Positions 9,431-20,680 of a DNA stretch of 64,000 nt are shown one piece after another. The stretch is from Nemertoderma westbladi (Eukaryota; Xenacoelomorpha; Nemertodermatida; Nemertodermatidae), in NCBI GenBank assembly GCA_032718475.1, contig JAUCBJ010007551.1:1-64000 (forward strand), given 5' to 3'. Made by a program: the position numbers and the translations under genes. Under the pieces are notes generated by a model. That model searched no databases and was not told the DNA's origin. It saw nothing but the letters and a program-made list of their open reading frames with translations. Each line of letters opens with the position of its first letter. Within the stretch, counting starts at the first letter, position 1.

Positions 9431-10507
9431 GACATGGTAAGACAAAAAACTTGTAATGCACTAACTACCTTTCACAGCTTAGCCGTGATGATTCATATTA
9501 CGACATCTAGCAGCTGGTTGCTGACATGGAAACAGCCATTGGCCGCGTGGTTCTTTGTTTGGCTTGGGCCAATCAGGGCGGTTTTTCCTGTCGACGTGTA
9601 GCTTTTCTGCCGATCATAAGGAGAGTGTTCAGTCTTACTGTTTTTTCTTGATACTTTGTTGTTATTGCTGTCTAAGCCAGAAACACCGGCATTTTTGGAT
9701 AGATACTGCTGTACCGTAAACTGCTTGAATTATCGAAAGTATAAACTGTTACCTAACTAAACTCACTGACTTAAATCACTCATCTCACCTTGATACTTTT
9801 AATTGCATTAATCATATTGTTTGTACTGTTATTTTACCGTCAGTTATTAATTGTAAATATTTGTTGATGGAAATATTGCTATTTGGATAATACGGATAAA
9901 TCACCCAATTCCCAATTTTCTTGATAACACTACAGGTTAGAGAGACCGGCTATATATAACAATTGCGATTTATATTAATGTGGTGTGTATTGAATCCAAT
10001 GTTATTTAGCAGACCCTACGTGAGTCAATTACTGCTCTCTTTATGTGTGATCAAATGTACTGACTGTCGGCAGAATAGTGTGTATGATTGTGATTGGTAA
10101 CAAAGTATTTCCTAAAGAATACGCTTTATACTTCAATCCCAAGCAGTATCGTTGCGTTTAGTATAAGTCCTAGTTCTGTTTAAATAGATAAAGCGCCACG
10201 TCCTAAAGGAACTGTTAATATTTCCCGAAAGCCAATAATACCTGTCAGAGATTAATTATTAACGATCTATCGAATAATACAGTAAGTTTACACTGCAACC
10301 TTACACTGTAATAATACAATTCAAGCATCCGAATTCAGTCTCCCGGGTGTAGATCCATCGGGTGAATGATCGCGCATGGGCTGATTTCGGCTAATGTTTT
10401 GCGTATTAGCATAAATTATTGTCGTATGCTAAAGTGGTTTTAATTAACTAAAAGACATATAAAATTTGGCAGGTTAAACTGCTAAAGGTCTTCGAAAGCG
10501 CGAACAG

Positions 10508-10576
10508 TCGATTTATAAACTAGAAGACACCTAAAATTGGCAGGTTAAACTGCTAAAGGTCTAAAAGCGCGAACAG
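10508..10576 (+). repeat. Tandem partial duplication of the LTR 3' end
   Basis: About 69 bp repeat the last 69 bp of the LTR: GGCAGGTTAAACTGCTAAAG and GCGCGAACAG recur in the same order, with several substitutions. The copy ends in GCGCGAACAG, exactly where the 27-bp array begins. Confidence 0.8.
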
Positions 10577-11478
10577 GTTACAAGAAACTGACCCCCCCCC
10601 CCCCTATGGTTATAAGAAACAGACCTCCCCCTATGGTTACAAGAAACTGGCCTCCCCCTATGGTTACAAGAAACTGACCTCCCCCTATGGTTACAAGAAA
10701 CTGACCTCCCCCAATGGTTACAAGAAACTGACCTCCCCCTATGGTTACAAGAAACTGACCTCCCCCTATGGTTACAAGAAACTGACCTCCCCATATGGTT
10801 ACAAGAAACTGACCTCCCCCTGTGGTTACAAGAAACTGACCTCCCCCTATGGTTACAAGAAACTGACCTCCCCCTATGGTTACAAGAAACTGACCTCCCC
10901 CTATGGTTACAAGAAACTGACATCCCCCTATGGTTACAAGAAACTGACCTCCCCCTACGGTTACAAGAAACTGACCTCCCCCTATGGTTACAAGAAACTG
11001 ACCTCCCCCTATGGTTACAAGAAACTGACCTCCCCCTATGGTTACAAGAAACTAAACTCCCCCTATGGTTACAAGAAACTGACCTCCCCCTATGGTTACA
11101 AGAAACTGACCTCCCCCTATGGTTACAAGAAACTGACCTCCCCCTGTGGTTACAAGAAACTGACCTCCCCCTATGGTTACAATAAACTGACCTCCCCCTA
11201 TGGCTACAAGAAACTGACCTCCCCCTATGGTTACAAGAAACTGACCTCCACCTATGGATACAAGAAATTGACCTCCCCCTGTGGTTACAAGAAACTGACC
11301 TCCCCCTATGGTTACAAGAAACTGACCTCCCCCTATGGTTACAAGAAACTGACCTCCCCCTGTGGTTACAAGAAACTGACCTCCCCCTGTGGTTACAAGA
11401 AACTGACCTCACCCTATGGTTACAAGAAACTGACCTCCCCCTAAGGTTATAAGAAACTGACCTCCCCCTATCATGGTT
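10577..11478 (+). repeat. 27-bp minisatellite, about 33 copies
   Basis: The unit contains GGTTACAAGAAACTGACCTC followed by CCCCTAT. Variants are scattered (TGT for TAT, single substitutions). Because 27 is a multiple of three, the minus strand reads as a long open frame, which is a by-product and not a gene. The array starts directly at the duplicated LTR end. Confidence 0.95.
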
Positions 11479-13400
11479 AGCGACCAAATATTAACAAAGT
11501 TTTGGGAAAATCGGTTTTGAAAAGGAGGTGTGTAGATTTATATTTAACGTATTAAATCTTTAACGTATTATACTACAGTATATAATTATATTATGATTAG
11601 GATGCAATTGAATTATCATTTGACTTATTCACAAGAATGTGGTTTATTTCAGTCTTGTATTCATTGGGATATACGTCATACAAGACTCATATAGAGGATC
11701 AGGTATATTTGAATTAGAGGTTAATAATAAAAAAAAATTGAACCAGGGTAAACCTTTAACGACCAAAGGGACTTCAAAAGCCCATACTGTATCTCGATTC
11801 CTATTTTATGTAGATGTTAACCATGTAGAGGTTGATTTTATAAATTAATATTAAATATAGGCCTAGCCAGAAAGTTTTGGTCGGTAAAGGGTTAATGACC
11901 AAAAATGTCAGATAGGGGGGACGTTCGACGCAATAAAAATTCATCCCTCTCCAGAGGAAATTTGACACAAATAACAGCTGATTACTCTCAAAAATAAAAC
12001 CGTAACCTGTTCTATTGTGTTTAGTTTATTGTTTTGGTTAAAATAACGTGCCACTGTAACCTGCTCCTTTCCCTAAATTGATAATTTAACATTGAGGCGC
12101 GATATTAATTCGCCAAGATGGGATTTGCGTCTAGTTTCCCCCACCCCCCTGTCTCAAAAAAGTATATTGAATTTATTTTCGGAACACATATATTTATTGA
12201 AATTCTACATAAATTTGCATAACACAAGCCAAACAAATGGAACAGACAGACAGTAGGGATGATAAAGTAGCAAATTATTAATGTTCCAGAATAATTTAAT
12301 TAATTGCACAATAATGCAGCAACTCAATGGGGAATGCATATAATTTACTCTGGCCTGCCGTAACCTTATTGCAAAGATGATTCGCGAAGCGAAGATTTTT
12401 CACATAGTAATATTGTGATTGTTCTAGGCCTATTGTTGATTTGGGTTTAGGTGTAATTTAAGGTTACCCTCTATCTTTTTCGCTACATTGACTGGAGTAA
12501 TAGTGTGAATTCGTATAACGTCATGTGATTATATTTAGAATGACGCGGTGACATACTGGACAATGTGGACATACATAAGAAATGAATGGCGTACGGACAT
12601 ACTGATAAATAATGTTGCACTGTGATATAAAGTTGGAAAATATGTCGCACTGGCGATTTCGATTTGGTAGTGCGAAATTATTATTTTTTCATACAAACAA
12701 ATAAAAGTTGTCCAAACCACTCACCGTAGAAAGTTTTATAGAAATCCGCATGGTGGTGTACTCCAATAGGAATCACGCTGGGCCTAGCTGATGTACACGC
12801 TGTATAAATTCAAAGTTTGGCCAATATTCTTCAGTTCTTGGAAACCCCCACCCTGGAACCTGCTACATGATTCCTTCTGGTGGGATGTTATAACTATATG
12901 GTCTGATTCAGTTTAGCTAAATACTGTAATAATCACTCAATAAATATTGACTGTTGTACAACATAGGCTGATAGGCCTACTGAACTGACATAGGCAGATA
13001 GGCCTACTAATTACAGAATAATAATACTAAACTAAACTACGAATCTTGAACGGTTGTAAAACTTTTTAATGAACGCAATTGGTGCAACTACTGAACTACT
13101 ACTACTACTGTCAGACTGTACAGTATAAAATTAATTTGAGCTTGAATTTTAAATAATTTGGTAATAATAATATCTTTCAGCAGTCTTTAATTTTAATATT
13201 CAGATTTTAAGAGTCAGTAATTTTTAATTTAGTAACAATATATCTGTATATTTTTTAGGGGTCCGACGATTATTTTTTAGCAGTCTTTAAACTTTTTTAG
13301 AATTTTTTAGTACCATGCTTATTTTATTTAATTTGACTTTATCCCACCGCCACACCACCAGGAACTTATTTACGCCTAATGAATGACCTGCAGTAGTTAT
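11479..13400. other. Intergenic stretch, mostly featureless
   Basis: AT-rich sequence with no convincing coding frame. It contains one copy of a short dispersed repeat (about 11935-12055) and small GGCCTA-containing direct repeats near 12965-13010. Confidence 0.5.
11935..12055 (+). repeat. Short dispersed repeat, copy 1
   Basis: Matches 22030-22137: both begin after a G run with CGCAAT, then AATTCAT, and share GTTTATTGTTTTGGTTA and AATAACGTGCCA. This may be a small SINE- or MITE-like element; the ends are not defined. Confidence 0.55.
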
Positions 13401-13414
13401 TTGTATATTGTCTG

Positions 13415-14817
13415 TTGTCTCCAATATATGTTTGTATCACCACAAGAGTCCCACAAGAAATGAAAACAAATAAGTTGGTGCCAGTTCCCAAGAAGGGCAA
13501 CCTAACACTCGATGGTTCTTTTCGGGGAATCTCATTGATCTCAATTGCTGCAAAGCTATACAATAGAATTCTATTAAATCGCATCAGAGATCCCATTGAG
13601 AAACTGCTCCGTGGAAATCAGAATGGGTTCCGTAAAGGTCGTGGGACCATGGAGCCCATTTTGGCACTTAGAAGGATAATTGAAGAGTTATCAAAAAAGA
13701 AAGACAGGCATCTGGCTGTTATCTTTGTTGACTTCTTCAAGGCCTTTGATTTAGTCTCTCGCTCACGTATGTTCAGCATACTTTCATTATATGGGATTCC
13801 TGATGAAATTATTGCAGCAATCAGATCAGTATACGATGGTTCGACAACATTTGTGTCTACTGTTGACGGTGACACAGAACCATTTGAAGTGTTATGGGGC
13901 GTCCTCCAAGGAGACACACTTGCACCATTCTTGTTCATTATTGTGGTTGACTATGTTCTACGCATGTCCTTAGATCATCATATTGATGATGGGGTGATGA
14001 TTACTCCACCTACTGGCTCCAGAAGTCGAGGAAATCCTGCCAAGTACCTAACTGATCTAGACTTTGCTGATGACTTAGGAGTACTCTCAGAATCACTAGA
14101 GGGAGCCCAACGGCTCCTCAGCTCATTAGAACATGCTGCTTCTAGTGTTGGTCTTTTTATTAACTCCAGAAAGACCAAAATTTTGACAGTTAACTTTGAA
14201 ATTCCTCAGCAAGTCTCTGATCGGATGAGCATAAGCTCAAAAGATGGTATGCTTGAGCATGTGGATGACTTCTGTTACCTGGGATCATGGATCCGGAAGT
14301 CAGGTGAGGACCTTCGAATACGTAAGGGAAAGGCATGGGCAGCCTTGAATAGGCTTTCCAGGATTTGGAAGTCACCGAGAATTAATCGGAAACTTAAGGT
14401 CCGGTTATTTAGAGCAGCAGTAGTTCCAGTACTCCTCTATGGGAGTCCATGCTGGGCTCTAACTGCTGAGGACACCAAATCTCTGGATGGCACATTCACA
14501 AGAATGCTACGCCGGGTTCATTGTGTCAAGTTCAATGCACTGCACACATCTCCAACCAGACACTATATAACATTGGAGGTGTCTCATTGGTTCCCCCAAG
14601 CTTGACACTAGAACAAAATCGCCTCCGCTTTGCAGGACATTGCTTTCGCCGTGAGGGCCAGCCAGTGCATAATCTTGTACTTTGTCAGCCTCATGGAGTG
14701 AATAAGCATGGTGGACAGCCCATGACTTTCTTGAGACGCATCTTAAAGGACACTGGCCTTGAAGATGCGGATGATCTAGCAAATGTCATGGGTGATAGGG
14801 AGTTATGGCGGTGAAAT
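13415..14817 (+). pseudogene. LINE reverse transcriptase fragment, frameshifted
   Basis: The first frame (13415-14605) reads VPVPKKGNL, RGISLISIAAKLYNRILL and QNGFRKGRGT, then RT motif A (FVDFFKAFD), motif B (LQGDTLAPFLF) and the catalytic motif C as FADD in place of YADD. The thumb/connection part GSPCWALTAED follows. A frameshift near 14520-14560 moves the C-terminal part (LRFAGHCFRREGQP, DRELWR) to another frame ending at 14817. Relative to copy 2, the last codons also carry a stop. RT lineage is jockey/CR1-like by general appearance; I cannot settle the clade. Confidence 0.8.
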
Positions 14818-14885
14818 TTTGTCGATAAGCCGGCACAGCATTCTTAAAAATGCAGCTGCAATGCAGCATGCCGATCCTAGTAGTT
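13415..14885 (+). mobile_element. 5'-truncated LINE (non-LTR retrotransposon), copy 1
   Basis: This holds the C-terminal part of a non-LTR reverse transcriptase and its short 3' end. The endonuclease and any ORF1 are missing, which is usual for 5'-truncated insertions. The 3' part from 14249 has a second, shorter copy at 16733-17380. The shared 3' end contains GCAGCTGCAATGCAGCATGC, partly self-complementary. No poly(A) tail is seen. Confidence 0.85.
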
Positions 14886-16732
14886 GAATCACCAGGAATT
14901 ACTTTCTGTTCATGACATATCATTAACTTACATAATACATTGTTAATCAATATTACCGGTACCGTGTTAAATCATGTGTTTAATGTTTTATTAATACATC
15001 AGTCAGTCAGTCCGCATTTCTTCAGTCGGAATTTATATTATTTATGAAATTTTATTGAACATTAAACATTTCAGGTCTACCCGGTAAGTAAATAAGACTA
15101 GTGAATAGCTGAATAGTGTAGGGCCATACCTGCTGCTGCTACCGCTACCGACGCTACCGTTAACTGAATATACAATATATAATTTACCGCTGTAACAGAC
15201 AGACAGAGAATGTTCTGTCTGTCTGTTCACCCCCCCCCCCCCGGTTAAAATTCCCTAGGCCCTAGTTTATTCTCACTCCCGGGTGCCGGGGTTTATTTTC
15301 CCTAGCTGCCTAGTGTATTCTCACTCCCAGGGTGTATTTTCCCTAGTGTATTTTAACCCCCTCCATGAACACTCACCCATGCTTTTATCAATTTTCGCCC
15401 TCTCAGTCTCTGTGCAAATCCATCCCCGCTTAAGTTTCCCTAGTCAGCTTGTGTATTCTCATCTCACTCCTGGTCCTGGTGTATCAGCACGGAAATTACG
15501 TAGGCCTACCTTAATAAATCGATAGATACATTGTAGAACCCATCGATCAGCACGTGAGTTGAGTTACATGTAGTAACAGTAACTGTAGACACTGAGGCCC
15601 TTCGCGCAGCACGTGAGTTGCATGAAATAAATATACAGTATTGGCCCTTCGAGCAGCTTGTGAAATACACATAGTCCATCGCGCAGCATGTTAGTTAGTT
15701 AGACGTGGGTGTCTGAGTATTTTTCTCGCCGAAGTGCAAAGTGATAATATATTTCAACATACAAGCACCAATCGAGCTCACAATCATCAGATCATCGATA
15801 GAAAGCACTGATGATGAATATTCAATTTATTTATTCTCGAATCTCTGTACCGGTAGCGCGGTAGCCTTGTACAATATTACATTTACATAGATAGCACACT
15901 AGAAAGTAACTGTAGGCTTAAAATATCATGGGGGTCAGAATACACTGATGGGGGTTAAATTTTACTAAAAAATCACTGTAGTTTTACCCCGGTTAAAATA
16001 TTGTACCCAAGCTGCCTAGAGAATTCTAAGTCTAATCGGGGAGTGAAAATACTGAAATACACTGGGGAATTTTAACGGAGAGGTGAATTTTTAGGGGGGT
16101 GTAAATTTTCTGCAACACCGGTCAGCGGTATCGTAAGCGTAAGGATATTTTATACTTTACTTTATACTTTACAATTATAGTTATACCGGTACCGTGTATT
16201 AATTGGTTGGTGTTTTCTTCCTTTATTATACCCATGATTGCGTTGCCCCTCCCAGTTCCCAGCTCACTAATATGGCCTTTGCGGTATGACTATGACTCCA
16301 TGGAATCAATCTTCTCAACGTCTCCTCGTCTCTGCTCGCCATTGTCTACTCCTTCGGCTTACCATTTGTCGCCTTCAAGCGATTGTGGTAGGGATTTAGA
16401 TGGTTTCGATCCAAGAGGGGTGAGTTAAGATTAGTCAACACACACTTTATTGAAAAATTATAGGCAATCAGGATAAAAATCAGTCGAAAATATAGGGTTA
16501 AAAAATAAAAAATGCTCGTACCAAAACAGCCTAACGGATCGTTTGGTCAAGTCAAATGTTAAAAAAAAAAAGTGCCACTCTTTTTTTATAATTCCAAAAG
16601 TTATGTCAAACGAAGTTGAAATTGACTCTCTTCTCCAGGTAGGGCACTAAATTCTAGATTGCTTATCCCTACTGGTATAAATCCTCGCCTTTAGGCCTAT
16701 CAAAATTTTCATATAACATATTAGGTATATTA
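14886..16732. other. Non-coding stretch with hairpin and inverted arms
   Basis: No gene is supported. A perfect 14-bp hairpin lies at 15194-15227. Around 15228-15370 and 15930-16110, segments resembling each other in inverted orientation (CACCCCC...GTTAAAATTCCC and TTCACTCCC motifs) may be arms of a decayed fold-back element. Several GGTACCGGT-like words occur. Confidence 0.4.
15194..15227. repeat. Perfect 14-bp inverted repeat, 6-nt loop
   Basis: AACAGACAGACAGA (15194-15207) and TCTGTCTGTCTGTT (15214-15227) are exact reverse complements around GAATGT. It is built on an ACAG repeat and followed by a C run, so it may be a simple-sequence product. Confidence 0.9.
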
Positions 16733-17380
16733 AATTGCTTGAGCACGTGCATGACTTCTGCCACTTGGGATCATGGATCCGAAAGTCAGATGAAGACCTT
16801 CGGATACGTAAGGGGAAGGCATGGGCAGCATTGAATAGTTTGTCCAGGATTTGGAAATCCCATAGAATAAAACGGAACCTCAAGCTTCGATTATTTATGG
16901 CAGTTGTACTACCAGTACTCTTATATGGGAGTCCATGCTGGGCTCTAACTGCAGAGGATACCGAATCTCTGGATGCCACTTTCACAAGATTGCTGCGCCG
17001 TGTTCATTGTGTCAAGTAAAACGAAAACATGTCAAATCAGACTCTATACAACATTGGAGGTGTTTCACGAGGCTCCCCTAGCTTGACACTTTAACGCAAC
17101 CGCCTCCGACATTGGTTTCGCCGTGAGGAACAGCCAGTACATAATCGTGTGCTTTGGCGTCCTCATAACCATGGTGGAATGCCTATGACTTTCTTGAGAC
17201 GCACCTTAAATGATACTGGCCTCGAAGATGCAGATAATCTAGCAAATATCATGGGTGATAGGGAAATGTGGCGACGCAGTTTTGTCGTCAAGCCGGCACA
17301 ACATTCTTAATATATATCTAGGCCTATGTAATATAATGCAGCTGGAATGCAGCATGCCGCTAGTCAATAGTAGTAGTAGT
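16733..17380 (+). mobile_element. 5'-truncated LINE, copy 2 (same family as 13.4-14.9 kb)
   Basis: Homology starts at LEHVHDFCHLGSWIRKS (16735) and runs to the same 3' end as copy 1. The frame stops at 17017-17019, where TAA replaces a codon present in copy 1, and later parts are shifted. The final FVVKPAQHS-like end and ATGCAGC...GCAGCATGCC sequence are shared. It is dead and carries only the RT C-terminal region. Confidence 0.85.
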
Positions 17381-18240
17381 CCTATTAAAGATATTCTCCA
17401 CTCCAGTCCGATCTGTTGACACTTAGAAGTACGGAGAACTGCCTTTTTCTACCGAAGCAGCGTGGGGTCAACTGGGTCTAATTCAATAATAATATCCTAC
17501 CTATATGTATGTATGACAGTATGTGTACCCTTACCTGTTTATTTTGCCGTACCGTACCGAGATTCCCTCTTTAAGACAGGCCGAGCAATTTCAGCGTTGG
17601 ATTTATTGACTCGTTTTGTCGAGTTTAGTGTTCGAGTTTATTATTACTTTAATTTTTGGCTTAAAATTGTTGGTTTTCAATAGGCCTACAGTTTAACATG
17701 TTATAGGGTATGTGGTATTGGTACATAATCGGTTTGATAGGAAATTTACAGTACTTTGTACCTGTTTGTCCCGACTGTTACGACGGGTAAAAATTGAAGT
17801 ATTCTGAAGTTAGACCCATTTGATCCTCCACTTATTATCTTATAATTGAATTTTTTATCGTGTTTTTTTTTTGTTTGAGTGGGTGCTCGAGTACTTTACC
17901 ATATTCGTAAACTGGAAGATACAATATTTTGATATACTTGCAAAGCAAGCAAGGTTATGTTGCTTAAAAATATACTGATGCAGTTTAATATCAATTTAAA
18001 ATAATTTTGACCCATTAGACACCCCCTCCCCTCTCCCGCACCCTCATATAATGTATCAGATGCTACATAAAGTAAATATGGTAATGTATTCATCAAATTG
18101 CAAAAATAGTAAATGGCGTAGTGGCGTAGATGTATATATAGATAGTGAGTCCCAATTGTGTCATTACTGCATTATATAACAGTCCCGCTGACTACAGATT
18201 GGAACGTAATTGATCTGATGATGTCGCTAGTTTGCAATAG
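17381..18240. other. Intergenic stretch without recognised features
   Basis: AT-rich with several short frames, none with recognisable content. The transition into the GTAG-rich array begins near 18240. Confidence 0.5.
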
Positions 18241-18244
18241 AGAT

Positions 18245-20626
18245 CAGTAGAATGTCGAAGAGTGCATTTTAGTGTGTAGAAGAGCGCTAGTGTGTAATAC
18301 GGAGCGGTAGTGCGTATTAGAGAGCAGTAGTGTGTAGTGGAGCAGTAGTGTGTATTAGAGAGCGAAGTGTTTAGTAGAGAGCAGTAGTGTTTAGTAGTAT
18401 AGAGAGCAGTAGTGTGTATTAGAGAGCATTAGTGTGTATTAGAGAGCAGTAGTGTATAGTATAGCAGTAGTGTGTAGTAGAGCAGTTGTGTGTAGTAGAG
18501 CAGTAGTGTGTAGTAGATCGTTAGTGTGTATTAGAGAGCAGTAGTGTGTAGTAGGAGCAGTCGAGCAGTAGTGTGTAGTGGAGCAGTAGTGTGTATTAGA
18601 GAGCGAAGTGTTTAGTAGAGAGCAGTAGTGTTTAGTAGTATAGAGAGCAGTAGTGTGAATTAGAGAGCATTAGTGTGTATTAGAGAGCAGTAGTGTATAG
18701 TATAGCAGTAGTGTGTAGTAGAGCAGTTGTGTGTAGTAGAGCAGTAGTGTGTAGTAGAGCAGTAGTGTAGAGCAGTAGTGTGTAGTAGATCGTTAGTGTG
18801 TATTAGGGAGCAGTAGTGTGTAGTAGAGCAGTTGTGTATAGTAGAGCAGTAGTGTGTAGTAGAGCAGTTGTGTACAGTAGAGCAGTAGTGTGTAGTAGAG
18901 CAGTAGTGTATAGTATAGCAGTAGTGTGTAGTAGAGCAGTTGTGTACAGTAGAGCAGTAGTGTGTAGTAGAGCAGTAGTGTATAGTATAGCAGTAGTGTG
19001 TAGTAGAGCAGTTGTGTATAGTAGAGCAGTAGTGTGTAGTAGAGCAGTAGTGTAGAGCAGTAGTGTGTAGTAGATCGTTAGTGTGTATTAGGGAGCAGTA
19101 GTGTGTAGTAGAGCAGTTGTGTATAGTAGAGCAGTAGTGTGTAGTAGAGCAGTTGTGTACAGTAGAGCAGTAGTGTGTAGTAGAGCAGTAGTGTATAGTA
19201 TAGCAGTAGTGTGTAGTAGAGCAGTTGTGTTGTATAGTAGAGCAGTAGTGTGTAGTAGAGCAGTAGTGTAGAGCAGTAGTGTGTAGTAGATCGTTAGTGT
19301 GTATTAGGGAGCAGTAGTGTGTAGTAGAGCAGTTGTGTATAGTAGAGCAGTAGTGTGTAGTAGATCGTTAGTGTGTATTAGAGAGCAGTACTGTGTAGTA
19401 GAGTATAAGTGTATAGTAGAGCAGTAGTGTGTTGTAGAGCAGTCAGACAAATACAGTAGTGTGTAGTAGATCATTAGTGTGTATTATGGAGCAGTAGTGT
19501 GTAATAGATCGTTAGTGTGTATTATAGAGCAGTAGTGTGTATTAGAGAGCAATAGTGTATAGTAGATCAGTAGTGTGTAGTAGAGCAGTACTGTGTAGTA
19601 GATGGGTAGTGTGTATTAGAGATCAGTAGTGTGTAGTAGAGAGCAGTAGTGTGTAGTAGAGATCAGTAGTGTGTATTAGAGAACAGCAGTATGTTGTAGA
19701 GAGCAGTAGCGTTTATTAGAGAGCAGTAGTTTGTAGTAGATCGTTAGTGTGTGTATTAGTGAGCAGTAGTGTGTAGTAGAACAGTAGTGTATAGTAGAAC
19801 AGTAGTCTGTAGTAGAGCAGTAGTAGTGTAGTAGTAGACACGCAGTAGTGTTTAGTAGTATAGAGAGCAGTAGTGTGTATTAGAGAGCATTAGTGTGTAT
19901 TAGAGAGCAGTAACAGTGTATAGTAGAGAGCATTAGTGTGTATTAGAGAGCAGTAGTGTGTAGTAGAGCAGTAGTGTGTAGTAGATCGTTAGTGTGTATT
20001 AGAATGCAGTAGTGTATAGTAGATGCAGTAGTGTATAGTAGAGCAGTAGTGTGTAGAATAGCAGTAGTGTGTAGTAGTAGTATAGTAGTAGACACGCAGT
20101 AGTGCTTAGTAGTATAGAGAGCAGTAGTGTGTATTAGAGAGCAGTAGTGTATAGTAGAGAGCGGTTAGTGTGTATTAGAGAGCAGTAGTGTATAGTAGAG
20201 AGCAGTTAGTGTGTATTAGAGAGCAGTAGTGTATAGTAGAGAGCAGTTAGTGTGTATTAGAGAGCAGTGGTGTATAGTAGAGAGCAGTTAGTGTGTATTA
20301 GAGAGCAGTAGTGTATAGTAGAGAGCAGTTAGTGTGTATTAGAGAGCAGTAGTGTATAGTAGAGAGCAGTTACTGTGTATTAGAGAGCAGTAGTGTATAG
20401 TAGAGAGCAGTTAGTGTGTATTAGAGAGCAGTAGTGCTTAGTAGTATAGAGAGCAGTAGTGTATAGTAGAGAGCAGTTACTGTGTATTAGAGAGCAGTAG
20501 TTTATAGTAGAGAGCAGTTAGTGGGTATTAGAGAGCAGTAGTGTATAGTAGAGAGCAGTTAGTGTGTATTAGAGAGCAGTAGTGTATAGTAGAGAGCAGT
20601 TAGTGTGTATTAGAGAGCAATAGTGT
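18245..20626 (+). repeat. GT/AG-rich degenerate minisatellite (18-20-bp units, 41-bp dimers)
   Basis: Units resemble GAGCAGTAGTGTGTAGTA and GTGTATTAGAGAGCAGTAGT. From about 20130 a 41-bp dimer dominates. Larger blocks are also repeated (18780-19070 resembles 19050-19300). The array ends about 42 bp before the splice acceptor of the first recognised PPP1R3 exon, so it probably lies in an upstream intron or in the 5' flank. Confidence 0.95.
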
Positions 20627-20640
20627 GTAAAGCATTTCAT

Positions 20641-20668
20641 TACCTTCCTTCCTGTCTATTTTTTGCAG
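20641..20668 (+). promoter_or_regulatory. 3' splice site before PPP1R3 exon
   Basis: The tract TACCTTCCTTCCTGTC followed by TATTTTTTGCAG is a strong polypyrimidine tract and acceptor. It immediately precedes a long coding frame, so at least one further exon lies upstream. Confidence 0.75.
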
Positions 20669-20680
20669 TTAAATTCAACG

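Larger units (their letters stand above)
1..10506 (+). mobile_element. Non-autonomous BEL/Pao-type LTR retrotransposon, plus-strand copy (5' end cut by window)
   Basis: The segment 1-2939 recurs at 7389-10506 in direct orientation and flanks an internal region holding one long Gag-protease frame, which is the layout of an LTR element. Family assignment rests on the internal protein: a DUF1759-like Gag region, CCHC knuckles, a DSG aspartic protease of DUF1758 type, and a remnant of the Pao motif NPADIASRG. RT, most of RNase H and integrase are absent, so the copy needs help in trans. The true LTR start lies before base 1 and cannot be placed. Both LTRs end ...GCGCGAACA, fitting the usual CA end. 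No canonical tRNA primer site (TGG...) is seen just after 2939. The target-site duplication cannot be checked because the 5' edge is missing. Confidence 0.85.
7389..10506 (+). repeat. 3' LTR of plus-strand BEL/Pao element
   Basis: This is a direct repeat of 1-2939, with ORF-A/B kept almost intact. Compared with the 5' LTR it lacks the 160-bp deletion and differs at the block after ORF-B (9270-9310) and at 9690-9800, where the 5' LTR instead matches the inverted element. It ends ...GCGCGAACA at 10506. The given start is only where similarity to base 1 begins. Confidence 0.8.

Noticed and set aside
10561-11487. 308-codon minus frame of SVSCNHRGR repeats
   Set aside because: Product of the 27-bp minisatellite; no start or end features of a gene.
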